In this document: positions 1 to 7,330 of the stretch, piece by piece | Numbering within the stretch: position 1 is the stretch's first letter | Layout: each line of letters starts with the position of its first letter | NCBI GenBank assembly: GCA_041163765.1 | Contig: JBEAQS010000137.1 | Coordinates: forward strand, 1 to 16,472 | Origin: MAG-120531 sp041163765 | GTDB taxonomy: Bacteria > Bacteroidota > Bacteroidia > Flavobacteriales > Flavobacteriaceae | Length of the DNA: 16,472 nt | Direction of reading: 5' to 3' | The notes under the pieces: generated by a model | The model's database searches: none | What the model was told of the DNA's origin: nothing | The model's input: the letters and a program-made list of their open reading frames with translations, nothing else | Made by a program: the position numbers and the translations under genes

Positions 1-1
1 A

Positions 2-313
2 TACGCCAATAATTACGAGTACAACAAAGCGGTCTACATGATGAGTAATATTCCGCTTTGGGACAACGGGTTTTTACTGCTCAAGTCTGATGACCGCACC
101 AGTGGATCTCCGATAGGTACCTTAAATTATCAAACCTACACATCCTTGGAACAGGTCAACCGAACCCTGAGGGATCAAAAGGATCAACTCCAATGCATTG
201 TAGGCCCAAAAGACATCGCTCATTCCCTAGGTTTTGGACTAACACAACGTCCTTTACTCCACGAATATGCCGACGGTATCGATCCGATTAATTTTGTATT
301 ATCGCTTTACTAA
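2..313 (+). CDS. Acyl-CoA reductase (LuxC-like), C-terminal part
   Basis: This is the last 103 codons of a gene that begins before the window, read in frame from base 2 to the TAA at 311-313. I recognise it as the C-terminus of the LuxC-type acyl-CoA reductase found in many Bacteroidota, next to the serine genes. The family reduces acyl-CoA to the aldehyde with NADPH. The supporting stretches are an opening NNYEYNKAVYMMSNIPLWDNG-type segment, the SPIGTLNY strand, a QLQCIVG strand and a final FGLTQRPLLHEYADGID motif. The catalytic cysteine region lies upstream and cannot be seen. An internal ATG at 38 is not the start, because the frame stays open to the window edge. Its physiological substrate is unknown to me. 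The link to serC is positional: the stop is 44 bases before the serC start. Confidence 0.75.
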   Translation, partial: YANNYEYNKAVYMMSNIPLWDNGFLLLKSDDRTSGSPIGTLNYQTYTSLEQVNRTLRDQKDQLQCIVGPKDIAHSLGFGLTQRPLLHEYADGIDPINFVLSLY

Positions 314-357
314 CCCAACATTTTGCCCCAATTTTGTGGCACAATACTTTAAAAATA

Positions 358-1419
358 ATGAAACACAACTTTAGTGCAGGCCCCTGCATTTTACCCCGTG
401 AAGTGATTGAACGCGCTGCCTCAGCGGTGCTTGATTTTAATGAATCCGGATTATCCCTCATTGAAATATCACACAGATCTAAAGACTTTGTGGCAGTTAT
501 GGATAAAGCCCAATCATTGGCGCTTAAGCTGCTAGGTCTGGAGAACAAAGGATACAAGGCTCTTTTTTTACAGGGTGGAGCTAGTTTGCAATTTGCCATG
601 GTGCCCATGAACCTTTTTCAACACAGTGCCGCTTATTTGGATACAGGCACTTGGAGCACCAAAGCGATTGAAGAGGCCAGAAGAATGGGTACTACCCACG
701 TTATGGCTACCTCTGCTGACCAAGGTTATCGCTGTATTCCCGAAGGATTTGTCGTGCCACAAGGGGTGGATTATATTCATTACACCTCAAACAATACGAT
801 TTACGGCACACAGATGGCCCAATTTCCCAAATCGGATGCCCCACTAGTATGTGATATGAGTTCTGATATATTTTCCAGACAACTCGATTTTGAACAGTTT
901 GATTTAATCTATGCTGGAGCACAAAAAAATATGGGGCCAGCTGGCGCAACTCTGGTGGTAGTAAAAGAATCCATCCTAAAAAAAGAAAAAGGCTCACTTC
1001 CGGCTATGCTGGATTATCAAGCGCACATCAAGGGCGAAAGCATGTATAACACGCCTAGCGTTTTTGCCGTATATGTGTCTATGCTTACCCTAGACTGGTT
1101 AGATCGCCTGGGTGGCATTGCTTACATTGAACCCAAAAACCAAGAAAAGGGAAGGGTCATGTACGAAGCAATAGACAAAAGCGAATTGTTTGAGGGGTAT
1201 GCCCATACCAAAGATCGTTCACTGATGAATGCTACCTTCAACTTAAAACGACCCGAACTGACTGAGCGATTTAATAAATTGCTCCAAGAAGCTGGGATTG
1301 AAGGGCTAGCAGGACATAGATCTGTTGGAGGATACCGAGCGTCCATGTACAATGCATTACCTTTAAGCAGTGTACACGCATTGGCCGAAGTGATGAGCTA
1401 TTTAGAACAAAAGGGATAA
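358..1419 (+). CDS. serC: Phosphoserine aminotransferase
   Basis: SerC is a PLP-dependent class V aminotransferase. It converts 3-phosphohydroxypyruvate and glutamate to 3-phosphoserine, the second step of serine synthesis, and can also act in pyridoxine synthesis. The protein opens with the family hallmark NFSAGPCILP, followed by EISHRSKDF and the LFLQGGASLQF cofactor-binding segment. Lys190 in the GAQKNMGPAG motif is the expected PLP Schiff-base lysine. I chose ATG 358 (353 residues, the usual family length) over ATG 334, which would add eight residues unlike the family N-terminus. There is no clear Shine-Dalgarno site, which is normal for this phylum. A TAATTTTG element at 289-296, inside the previous gene, could be its promoter but may be chance. 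The stop codon is one base before the serA start, so the two are surely co-transcribed. Confidence 0.96.
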   Translation: MKHNFSAGPCILPREVIERAASAVLDFNESGLSLIEISHRSKDFVAVMDKAQSLALKLLGLENKGYKALFLQGGASLQFAMVPMNLFQHSAAYLDTGTWSTKAIEEARRMGTTHVMATSADQGYRCIPEGFVVPQGVDYIHYTSNNTIYGTQMAQFPKSDAPLVCDMSSDIFSRQLDFEQFDLIYAGAQKNMGPAGATLVVVKESILKKEKGSLPAMLDYQAHIKGESMYNTPSVFAVYVSMLTLDWLDRLGGIAYIEPKNQEKGRVMYEAIDKSELFEGYAHTKDRSLMNATFNLKRPELTERFNKLLQEAGIEGLAGHRSVGGYRASMYNALPLSSVHALAEVMSYLEQKG

Positions 1420-1420
1420 T

Positions 1421-2389
1421 ATGCGCGTTTTAATCAACGACGGTCTTGAACAGACCGCAATTACTTTACTCAAAGAAGCAGGGTTCACTCTTGATCTCAC
1501 TAGAGTTGCTCAAGAACCGTTAATAAACTATATCAACCAGCACCAAATACAAGGGATCATCGTTCGATCGGCCACCAAAATTACGGCAGAGGTTATTGAG
1601 CAGTGCCCTAGCTTGGTATGGATTGCGCGAGCTGGGGTCGGTTTGGATAATATCGATGTAACCGCTGCGCAAAAACGTCAAATCAAAGTGATCAATACAC
1701 CTGGGGCTTCTGCCCAAGCAGTAGCTGAATTGGCTATGGCTCATCTGTTAAGCGGAGTGCGCTTTTTGCATGAGTCGAATAGAAATATGCCCCTAGTGGG
1801 AGACACTGAATTTAACCTCCTTAAATCAGCGTATCTGGGGAGAGAGTTGCGCGAAAAAACTTTGGGTATTGTCGGTTTTGGCGCCATCGGACAATCGATG
1901 GCCAAAATCGCAATGGGACTGGGAATGAACGTGGTTTATTGCGATCCAGAGGTTGATGAGGCCACACTTTCGTGGACAATTGGCACAAAAATCCCTGTAT
2001 CGATTCATCTTCAAGGCATTTCGAAAGATGAGCTAGTCGCACAAGCTGATTTCATTAGTTTACATCTTCCCCATCAAACTAAACCATTTCTGGACCGAGA
2101 TACATTGGCCCGCCTAAAACCAGGTGTTGGTATCATCAATACCGCTCGCGCCTCGGCTATAGACCACCTTGAACTGTTAGAGGCCTTGAACCGCGAAGTT
2201 GTTTCGTTTGCCGGATTGGATGTCTTTGACAACGAACCAACTCCTATGCTTGGTCTTTTGATGCACCCAAAAATCTCGTTAACCCCTCATATCGGCGGAA
2301 GCACTCAGGAAGCACAACAGCGCATAGGACTTGAGTTAGCGGAACAAATCATCCACCAATTTACGCCAAAAACTATTGATGTTTCGTAA
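1421..2389 (+). CDS. serA: D-3-phosphoglycerate dehydrogenase, short form without ACT domain
   Basis: This NAD-dependent D-2-hydroxyacid dehydrogenase is the expected first enzyme of serine synthesis, oxidising 3-phosphoglycerate to 3-phosphohydroxypyruvate for SerC just upstream. It shows the ARAGVGLDNID substrate-domain motif, the GFGAIG dinucleotide fold at residues 152-157, and the catalytic set Arg243, Glu272 (DVFDNEP) and His290 (TPHIGGSTQEA). At 322 residues it ends after the catalytic domain. The C-terminal ACT domain that carries serine feedback inhibition in E. coli is absent, so it is probably not inhibited that way. One oddity: the residue after catalytic Arg243 is Ala, where the family signature has Gly or Pro. 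Another D-2-hydroxyacid substrate is possible, but the pairing with serC makes this assignment strong. Confidence 0.9.
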   Translation: MRVLINDGLEQTAITLLKEAGFTLDLTRVAQEPLINYINQHQIQGIIVRSATKITAEVIEQCPSLVWIARAGVGLDNIDVTAAQKRQIKVINTPGASAQAVAELAMAHLLSGVRFLHESNRNMPLVGDTEFNLLKSAYLGRELREKTLGIVGFGAIGQSMAKIAMGLGMNVVYCDPEVDEATLSWTIGTKIPVSIHLQGISKDELVAQADFISLHLPHQTKPFLDRDTLARLKPGVGIINTARASAIDHLELLEALNREVVSFAGLDVFDNEPTPMLGLLMHPKISLTPHIGGSTQEAQQRIGLELAEQIIHQFTPKTIDVS

Positions 2390-2714
2390 ACTAAAAGAGA
2401 AGTGGAACGTAGATTCCAATAGGTCTTTAGCCATTATATTTTTGGTTTTTGCATTGACGGGCAGCAGCTCAGTTAAACTAGCCAAGCCATTCCTAGAACT
2501 CATTGGTTGGCACAAAGCGCTGTTTGATTCACACTGGACTTTATGGGTCCTGTATTACACCGTGCGCATACTGGTGATTTTCCCTTTATATCAACTATTG
2601 CTGCTTTGCTTTGGCTGGCTTTTGGGTCAGTTCTCATTTTTCTGGGCGTTTGAAAAGAAAATGTTTGCCAGAATGGGTTTAAAAAAATACTTTTCAGAAA
2701 AAGATGAACGCTAA
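2379..2714 (+). CDS. Small membrane protein, DUF6787-like
   Basis: This 111-residue protein has a basic N-terminus (FRKLKEKWNVDSN), a hydrophobic segment at about residues 17-34 and a long hydrophobic stretch at about 52-90, so it is probably an inner-membrane protein with two or three helices. The sequence pattern (KEKW.V.S, ALTGSSS, IFPLYQLLLL, FGWLLGQFSFFWAFEKKM) matches what I remember of a small Bacteroidota family labelled DUF6787, some members of which carry a doubtful diacylglyceryl-transferase name. I see no catalytic motif and assign no function. I chose ATG 2379 over the TTG at 2376. The gene overlaps the end of serA by 11 bases and the next gene by 11 bases, so it is translated from the serine operon message. 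Confidence 0.75.
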   Translation: MFRKLKEKWNVDSNRSLAIIFLVFALTGSSSVKLAKPFLELIGWHKALFDSHWTLWVLYYTVRILVIFPLYQLLLLCFGWLLGQFSFFWAFEKKMFARMGLKKYFSEKDER

Positions 2715-3378
2715 GGCCCTGATAAACATTAAGTCACTCGACAAATCCTATGGACAAACCCCTGTGCTCCAGGGTGTAGACCTACAGGTTTATGAGCGGG
2801 AAGTAGTGGCCATTGTTGGACCCTCTGGCGCAGGCAAATCCACCTTGCTTCAAATCTTGGGCACTTTGGACAAACCCAGCAATCCAGAGACCTGCACCAT
2901 GGATATACTGGGATACAACACCGTTAACTACTCGGACAAACAACTCGCTCATTTTAGAAATAAGCACTTGGGATTTATCTTTCAATTTCACCAATTGCTC
3001 CCCGAATTCAACGCTTGGGAAAATGTAAGTATACCCGCCTTAATCAAAGGCCTATCCTTGAATGAGGCCAAAGATAAGGCAGTACAAATCCTTTCGGATC
3101 TAGGTCTAAAAGATCGTTTAAACCACAAGCCCAATCAATTATCGGGTGGAGAACAACAACGCGTGTCCGTAGCTCGAGCATTGATCAATCAACCAACCCT
3201 TATTTTGGCTGATGAACCCAGCGGCAACTTAGACACCCATAACGCACAAAATCTACACGAACTCTTCTTTGATATCAGGGATCGATGGGGCACGACCATC
3301 GTAGTGGTTACCCACAACTTAACGTTGTCAAAAATGGCGGATCGGACAATTTCAATGGAAGATGGGAAAATGGTCTAG
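2704..3378 (+). CDS. ABC transporter ATP-binding protein, LolD-like
   Basis: This 224-residue stand-alone ATPase belongs to the LolD/MacB-type ABC family. Visible motifs in order are Walker A GPSGAGKST at 39-47, the Q-loop at Gln94 (IFQFHQLLPEFNAWENV, typical of the LolD group), signature LSGGEQQR at 146-153, Walker B LILADEP at 166-172 and an H-loop histidine near 205. LolD drives extraction of lipoproteins from the inner membrane by the LolC/LolE permeases. No permease lies in this window, so partners must be encoded elsewhere, and a MacB-like or FtsE-like role cannot be excluded. The gene begins 11 bases inside the upstream membrane-protein gene and ends 17 bases into the next one, so expression is probably coupled to serC-serA. 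Confidence 0.85.
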   Translation: MNAKALINIKSLDKSYGQTPVLQGVDLQVYEREVVAIVGPSGAGKSTLLQILGTLDKPSNPETCTMDILGYNTVNYSDKQLAHFRNKHLGFIFQFHQLLPEFNAWENVSIPALIKGLSLNEAKDKAVQILSDLGLKDRLNHKPNQLSGGEQQRVSVARALINQPTLILADEPSGNLDTHNAQNLHELFFDIRDRWGTTIVVVTHNLTLSKMADRTISMEDGKMV

Positions 3379-4144
3379 CGCATTAACCCGTGAAGAACTT
3401 CATTGTTTTTTAGACGAAAAGGCGGCTCAATACGAGAACATTAATTTTCTAGAAGAAGATCCTATTCAAATCCCCCACCTCTATGCACAACCGATTGATG
3501 TTGAAATCAGCGGGTTTCTTACGGCGATCATAGCCTGGGGTCAACGCAAAACTATTATTGCCAATGCCCATAAGTTGATGAGCTACTTGGATAATGCTCC
3601 AGGAGATTTTATACTTGGGGCCACAGATCAAGACTTTGATGCCCTAGGTCCCTTTGTGCATCGGACTTTTCAACACGAGGATCTGCTGTTTTTTTTAAAA
3701 CGGCTTCATCAACTCTACAGCCAGGGAAAAGGATTGAGCAGCTTCTTTGACACACCGGACTCAGATGGGCGTATTCAAGAATCCATCAGTAGATTTAAAC
3801 ACTATTTTTTCTCGGTTGATCATCCGCTGCGCAGTCAAAAACACCTACCCGATCCCTTAAAAGGGGCTGCAGCAAAAAGAATGAATATGTACCTAAGATG
3901 GATGGTTCGATCACCGCGAAACGGAGTGGATTTTGGCATTTGGTCCCTGCCTAGCTCAGCGCTCTCTTGCCCCCTTGATGTGCACACTGCTCGGGTGGCA
4001 AGGAAGTTAGGTTTGATACACCGAAAGCTAGATGATGCCAAAACCCTTCAGGAATTGGACACCCAACTCAGACAGATGGACCCTGTGGATCCTGCCAAAT
4101 ACGATTTTGCTTTGTTCGGTTTGGGTGTATTTGAAAAATTCTAG
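3362..4144 (+). CDS. TIGR02757 (DUF2400) family protein
   Basis: This 260-residue protein is recognisable by the family's diagnostic stretches near the start: NFLEEDPIQIPHLYAQPIDVEISGF in two overlapping parts, then AWGQRKTIIANAHKLM, and FVHRTFQHEDLLFFLKRL near residue 100. A second conserved part near residues 170-210 includes RMNMYLRWMVR and the CPLDVHTARVARKLGL motif. The second part recalls the helix-hairpin-helix glycosylase fold, where a VDTH-type motif precedes helices. That likeness suggests a DNA or nucleic-acid role, but this is inference; no function is established to my knowledge. It is probably cytoplasmic, with no signal or membrane segment. The ATG at 3362 lies 17 bases inside the ABC gene. 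A run of eight T within the coding sequence at about 3689-3696 keeps the frame intact. Confidence 0.88.
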   Translation: MGKWSSALTREELHCFLDEKAAQYENINFLEEDPIQIPHLYAQPIDVEISGFLTAIIAWGQRKTIIANAHKLMSYLDNAPGDFILGATDQDFDALGPFVHRTFQHEDLLFFLKRLHQLYSQGKGLSSFFDTPDSDGRIQESISRFKHYFFSVDHPLRSQKHLPDPLKGAAAKRMNMYLRWMVRSPRNGVDFGIWSLPSSALSCPLDVHTARVARKLGLIHRKLDDAKTLQELDTQLRQMDPVDPAKYDFALFGLGVFEKF

Positions 4145-4179
4145 ATAGTTCACTATATTAGAAGGATAAACCCTCTTGT

Positions 4180-5670
4180 ATGAAAAAGCTTTTTTTTGCC
4201 CTAGCTCTTGGAGTATCCACCTCTTTACTATGGGCACAACGCACCTTGGTTGAAGACACCAAAGTCATCACTAACCACACCTTAAACACGGGTAGTTACC
4301 AATGGGCCTACACTGCAGAAACAGGTACTCAACCTGTATGGGATAGCCAAGGAAAGTCGATTGCCAACCTGCATTACACTTACTACACACGCGACGGTAT
4401 TAAAGACCGAAAAAACAGACCCTTAGTGATCTCATTTAATGGTGGGCCTGGCTCGGCGTCGGTTTGGATGCACCTAGCTTATACTGGCCCTCGGGTTCTT
4501 AATATCGATGATGAAGGTTACCCTGTTCAGCCTTATGGATTCTCACACAACCCACATACCATTTTGGACATAGCCGACATTGTCTATGTCAATCCCGTCA
4601 ACACAGGTTATTCAAGAACAATACCTGAAGATGGCCCTGAGGTTGATCGAAAAAAGTTTTTTGGGGTAAATGCTGATATTGCCTATCTAGCAGAATGGCT
4701 AAATACCTTTGTTCAAAGACACCAAAGATGGGAAAGTCCTAAGTACCTCATCGGTGAAAGCTATGGGACAACCCGTGTATCCGGATTAGCCTATGCCCTG
4801 CAAAACAATCAGTGGATGTACCTAAACGGAGTAATCCTGGTATCACCCACCGAATTGGGCATAGATCGGGAGGGACCAGTTGAGGTAGCCAACAGAATAC
4901 CCTATTTTGCAGCTGCAGCCTGGTACCACAAACAATTGGACGCCAAATACCAGTCGATGAAATTGACGGATTTTCTCGATGAGGTGGAAACATTTTCGAT
5001 CAACCAATTACTGCCTGTATTGGTCAGAGGAGGATTTGCCAGTGTAGAGGAAAAAAGTGCCCTAGCAGATAAAATGCAGCAGTACACAGCTATTGACGCC
5101 CAGGTTTATTTGCAGCATAATTTAGAGATACCCTTCCCCTATTTCTGGAAGGAATTGCTCAGAGAAGAAGGATTTACCGTCGGGCGTCTGGACTCGAGAT
5201 ACTTAGGATTAGACGAAAAAGAAGCCGGTGATGCGCCGGACTACGCTGCAGAATTAACTTCCTGGTTGCATTCGTTTACACCTGCGATAAATGCGTATAT
5301 GCACCAAGAGTTACATTGGAAAACAGATGTGAAATACAATATGTTTGGCCCGGTTAATCCATGGGACAGGTCAAATGACCAAACGGGAGCTCAACTCAGA
5401 CAAGCCATGGCCCAAAATCCTTACTTACACGTGATGTTTCAATCGGGATACTTTGATGGAGCAACCACTTATTTTAATGCCAAATACTCTATGTGGCAAT
5501 TAGATCCCAGCGGAAAAATGAAGGAGCGTATTTCCTTCAAAGGATACGAAAGTGGTCATATGATGTATTTGAGAAGGGTCGATCTAAAATCTGCCAATGA
5601 CGATATCCGTGCATTCATCAAAGCCTCAAGCAGTCAAGGAAGACCCGCTAAATACTCATTAATGCCCTAA
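4180..5670 (+). CDS. S10 family serine carboxypeptidase-like protein, exported
   Basis: This 496-residue hydrolase has a classic Sec signal peptide: MKK, a hydrophobic core, then LLWA with cleavage expected after residue 19. There is no lipobox, so it is probably periplasmic or secreted. The mature part follows the S10 (carboxypeptidase Y-like) pattern: oxyanion-hole motif SFNGGPGSASVW at 86-97, nucleophile Ser194 in GESYG, Asp426 in the SGYFDGAT segment and His460 in ESGHMMY. These would form the Ser-Asp-His triad, and all are intact. S10 enzymes remove C-terminal residues from peptides, often at acidic pH; the real substrate here is unknown. It lies 35 bases after the previous gene, a larger gap than elsewhere in the run, and an AGAAGG at about 4160 is a weak ribosome-binding candidate. 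It could be the last gene of the operon or a separate unit. Confidence 0.92.
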   Translation: MKKLFFALALGVSTSLLWAQRTLVEDTKVITNHTLNTGSYQWAYTAETGTQPVWDSQGKSIANLHYTYYTRDGIKDRKNRPLVISFNGGPGSASVWMHLAYTGPRVLNIDDEGYPVQPYGFSHNPHTILDIADIVYVNPVNTGYSRTIPEDGPEVDRKKFFGVNADIAYLAEWLNTFVQRHQRWESPKYLIGESYGTTRVSGLAYALQNNQWMYLNGVILVSPTELGIDREGPVEVANRIPYFAAAAWYHKQLDAKYQSMKLTDFLDEVETFSINQLLPVLVRGGFASVEEKSALADKMQQYTAIDAQVYLQHNLEIPFPYFWKELLREEGFTVGRLDSRYLGLDEKEAGDAPDYAAELTSWLHSFTPAINAYMHQELHWKTDVKYNMFGPVNPWDRSNDQTGAQLRQAMAQNPYLHVMFQSGYFDGATTYFNAKYSMWQLDPSGKMKERISFKGYESGHMMYLRRVDLKSANDDIRAFIKASSSQGRPAKYSLMP

Positions 5671-5686
5671 TTTATGGCTAATGAGT
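5654..5686 (+). terminator. Hairpin over the stop codon of the S10 peptidase gene
   Basis: ACTCATTA at 5654-5661 pairs perfectly with TAATGAGT at 5679-5686. After a two-base bulge, GCC at 5664-5666 pairs with GGC at 5676-5678. The hairpin contains the stop codon and ends 31 bases before the next promoter-like element. No T-run follows on the + strand, so a standard intrinsic terminator is not shown. It may instead protect the 3' end of the transcript. It is weak and AT-rich, so chance is possible. Confidence 0.3.
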
Positions 5687-5717
5687 GAATGGATCATGAT
5701 GGTGTCCCCATAATGAT

Positions 5718-5725
5718 TAATTTTG
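5718..5725 (+). promoter_or_regulatory. Bacteroidota-type -7 element before the dihydroorotase gene
   Basis: TAATTTTG fits the TAnnTTTG -7 consensus of Bacteroidota housekeeping promoters. Transcription would begin near 5731 and give a leader of about 26 bases to the ATG at 5758. No clear TTG -33 element is seen at the right distance. It agrees with choosing the start at 5758, because the longer frame from 5689 would begin upstream of the promoter. Confidence 0.35.
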
Positions 5726-5757
5726 CACTGAAACGCTTCGAACTTTACTTCAATTCT

Positions 5758-7017
5758 ATGAATATTTGCCTACGCCAGGCGACCATCGTCGATACATCAC
5801 AACCAGAACACCACGGTCAAAAAAGAGATATTTTGATTGAGGATGGGTGGATCAAAGCCATTGAAGTCTCCATAAATACGTCGGAATCGACAAAAATTAT
5901 CGAGCGAGAGAGCTTGCATGTATCCCCTTCTTGGCTAGATACTGGAGTGTGTTTTGGAGAACCAGGATACGAGGCCAGAGAAACTATTGCCCAAGGTTTA
6001 ACCACTGCGGGATTGAGTGGTTTTGGTCAAGTGCTCTTATTGCCCAACACCCTACCCATACCCGATCAAACCAATACCCTGGTGATGATGGCTCAAAAAG
6101 CTGCTCACCATACAGTTGGCTTAAAAACTATCGGGGCCTTGACCAGACAGTTTAACGGACATGATTTGGCGGACCTGTATGACATGCACCAATCAGGGGC
6201 TGTAGGTTTTTTTGACTACAAAAAACCGATACAGAACAGTCACCTACTCAAGATCGCCTTACAATACACTCAGGTATTTGAGGCCAGAGTATGGAGTTAT
6301 CCGTTAGATGCCGACATTCACCACAAAGCAGTAGCTCATGAAGGAACAGTAGCCACATCTCTAGGATTAAAAGGAAGTCCTGCACTAGCTGAAGAACTTC
6401 AAATCAGCAGAGATCTAGCCCTTTTGGCCTATTGTGGTGGTCAATTGCACATTCCCACTATTTCTACCGCTAAAGGAGTTGAATTGATCGCTGAGGCAAA
6501 AGCTAAAGGACTAGATGTGACCTGCAGCGTAGCCATACATCAACTTTGGGCGGATGAATCAGCCCTGACAGATTTCAACACCAATACGCACTTGATGCCT
6601 CCTTTGCGCACCACTGAGGACAAACAAGCGTTGATCCAAGGTTTGCTCAACGGTGTTATTGATTATGTGACTTCCGACCACAATCCTTTAGACACAGAGC
6701 TCAAAAGGGTAGAGTTTGATCTATCCACACCAGGATCTTTAGGCCTGGAGGCCATATTTGGGGTGCTCAATCAATGTATGGGCACAGAAAAAGCGGTAGC
6801 ACTTTTGCAAAAAGGAAAAGCTGAGTTTGGCTTTTCAACGCATCAAATAGCTGTTGGCCAACCAGCTGACCTGAGTCTGTTCAATCCCCACATCACCTAT
6901 ACACAGTCAGTAAATGACTTATACAGCACCTCGGAAAACAGTCTGTATTTAGGGGCTACTTTAACCGGGAAAGCCTTAGGCGTGATTACACCAAAAGGAA
7001 TGTTAATTCATGAGTAA
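5758..7017 (+). CDS. Dihydroorotase-like protein lacking most metal ligands
   Basis: The protein (419 residues from ATG 5758) has the class I dihydroorotase layout of the amidohydrolase superfamily: N-terminal strands with a DILIEDGWIKAIE motif, then GEPGYEARETI, LLPNT, the DYKKPIQNS segment and TSDHNP near residue 306. In active enzymes the first strand has an HxH pair followed by REPG; here the stretch is D61-T-G-V-C-F-G-E-P-G, with neither histidine. The HxxHVST motif is HIPTIST at 231-237, with Thr234 where a third ligand histidine sits. His194 (HEG), Asp153 and Asp307 remain. I infer a non-catalytic paralogue, like the PyrC'/PyrX partners of aspartate transcarbamoylase, not the working enzyme. 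Flavobacteria commonly carry such a protein under the dihydroorotase name. It overlaps the next gene by 8 bases. The 23 extra residues from ATG 5689 do not look like the family. Confidence 0.88.
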   Translation: MNICLRQATIVDTSQPEHHGQKRDILIEDGWIKAIEVSINTSESTKIIERESLHVSPSWLDTGVCFGEPGYEARETIAQGLTTAGLSGFGQVLLLPNTLPIPDQTNTLVMMAQKAAHHTVGLKTIGALTRQFNGHDLADLYDMHQSGAVGFFDYKKPIQNSHLLKIALQYTQVFEARVWSYPLDADIHHKAVAHEGTVATSLGLKGSPALAEELQISRDLALLAYCGGQLHIPTISTAKGVELIAEAKAKGLDVTCSVAIHQLWADESALTDFNTNTHLMPPLRTTEDKQALIQGLLNGVIDYVTSDHNPLDTELKRVEFDLSTPGSLGLEAIFGVLNQCMGTEKAVALLQKGKAEFGFSTHQIAVGQPADLSLFNPHITYTQSVNDLYSTSENSLYLGATLTGKALGVITPKGMLIHE

Positions 7018-7330
7018 GCAGCCTGGTTACCAAATAGCCTTATTGGCTTACATGACTATTTTTGGCGCCTTAATGGCCATGAGTATGAACCAAGAACCTC
7101 AATACCCATTGGCTAGATTTCATACGCGCCAAGCTTTTGGGATTCACCTTGTGTTTCACGCCACAGTATTGGTGCTCCCCTACTGGATGGGTATATGGGG
7201 GTTACTGATGATCTACCTGGTGTACTTGGCATTTTTGGCTCAAGGAATTTTTCATGCCCTAAAAGGTAAACAGCAATTAATTCCCTGGCTGGGCAGTTAT
7301 TTTCAACGCTGGTTTACATTTGTTTCATGA
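7010..7330 (+). CDS. Small membrane protein, DUF4870/Tic20-like
   Basis: This 106-residue protein has hydrophobic segments at about residues 8-25, 43-60 and 62-84 and is surely an inner-membrane protein. The motif PLARFHTRQAFGIHL after the first helix, and the ending HALKGKQQLIPWLGSYFQRWF, match the DUF4870 pattern (FH.RQ, a cytoplasmic loop, then G..P.P.LG..F.KWF), a family related to Tic20-like proteins. No enzymatic role is known to me. It begins 8 bases before the end of the dihydroorotase-like gene and overlaps the next start by ATGA, so the three are one translationally coupled unit. The reason for this grouping is not evident from the sequences. Confidence 0.75.
   Translation: MSKQPGYQIALLAYMTIFGALMAMSMNQEPQYPLARFHTRQAFGIHLVFHATVLVLPYWMGIWGLLMIYLVYLAFLAQGIFHALKGKQQLIPWLGSYFQRWFTFVS

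Noticed and set aside
334..357. Upstream in-frame ATG as the serC start
   Set aside because: It adds eight residues that do not resemble the family. The conserved N-terminus begins at ATG 358, giving the normal length.
288..997. Several - strand open frames across serC
   Set aside because: They overlap each other and a fully conserved gene in antisense, and show no recognisable protein features.
3686..3700. Run of eight T in the TIGR02757 gene as a programmed slippage site
   Set aside because: The frame is continuous and the protein stays conserved on both sides, so no frameshift is needed; no downstream stimulatory structure was evident.
5689..5757. Longer N-terminus for the dihydroorotase-like protein
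   Set aside because: The 23 extra residues look unlike the family, lie upstream of a -7 element at 5718, and begin next to the hairpin of the previous gene.
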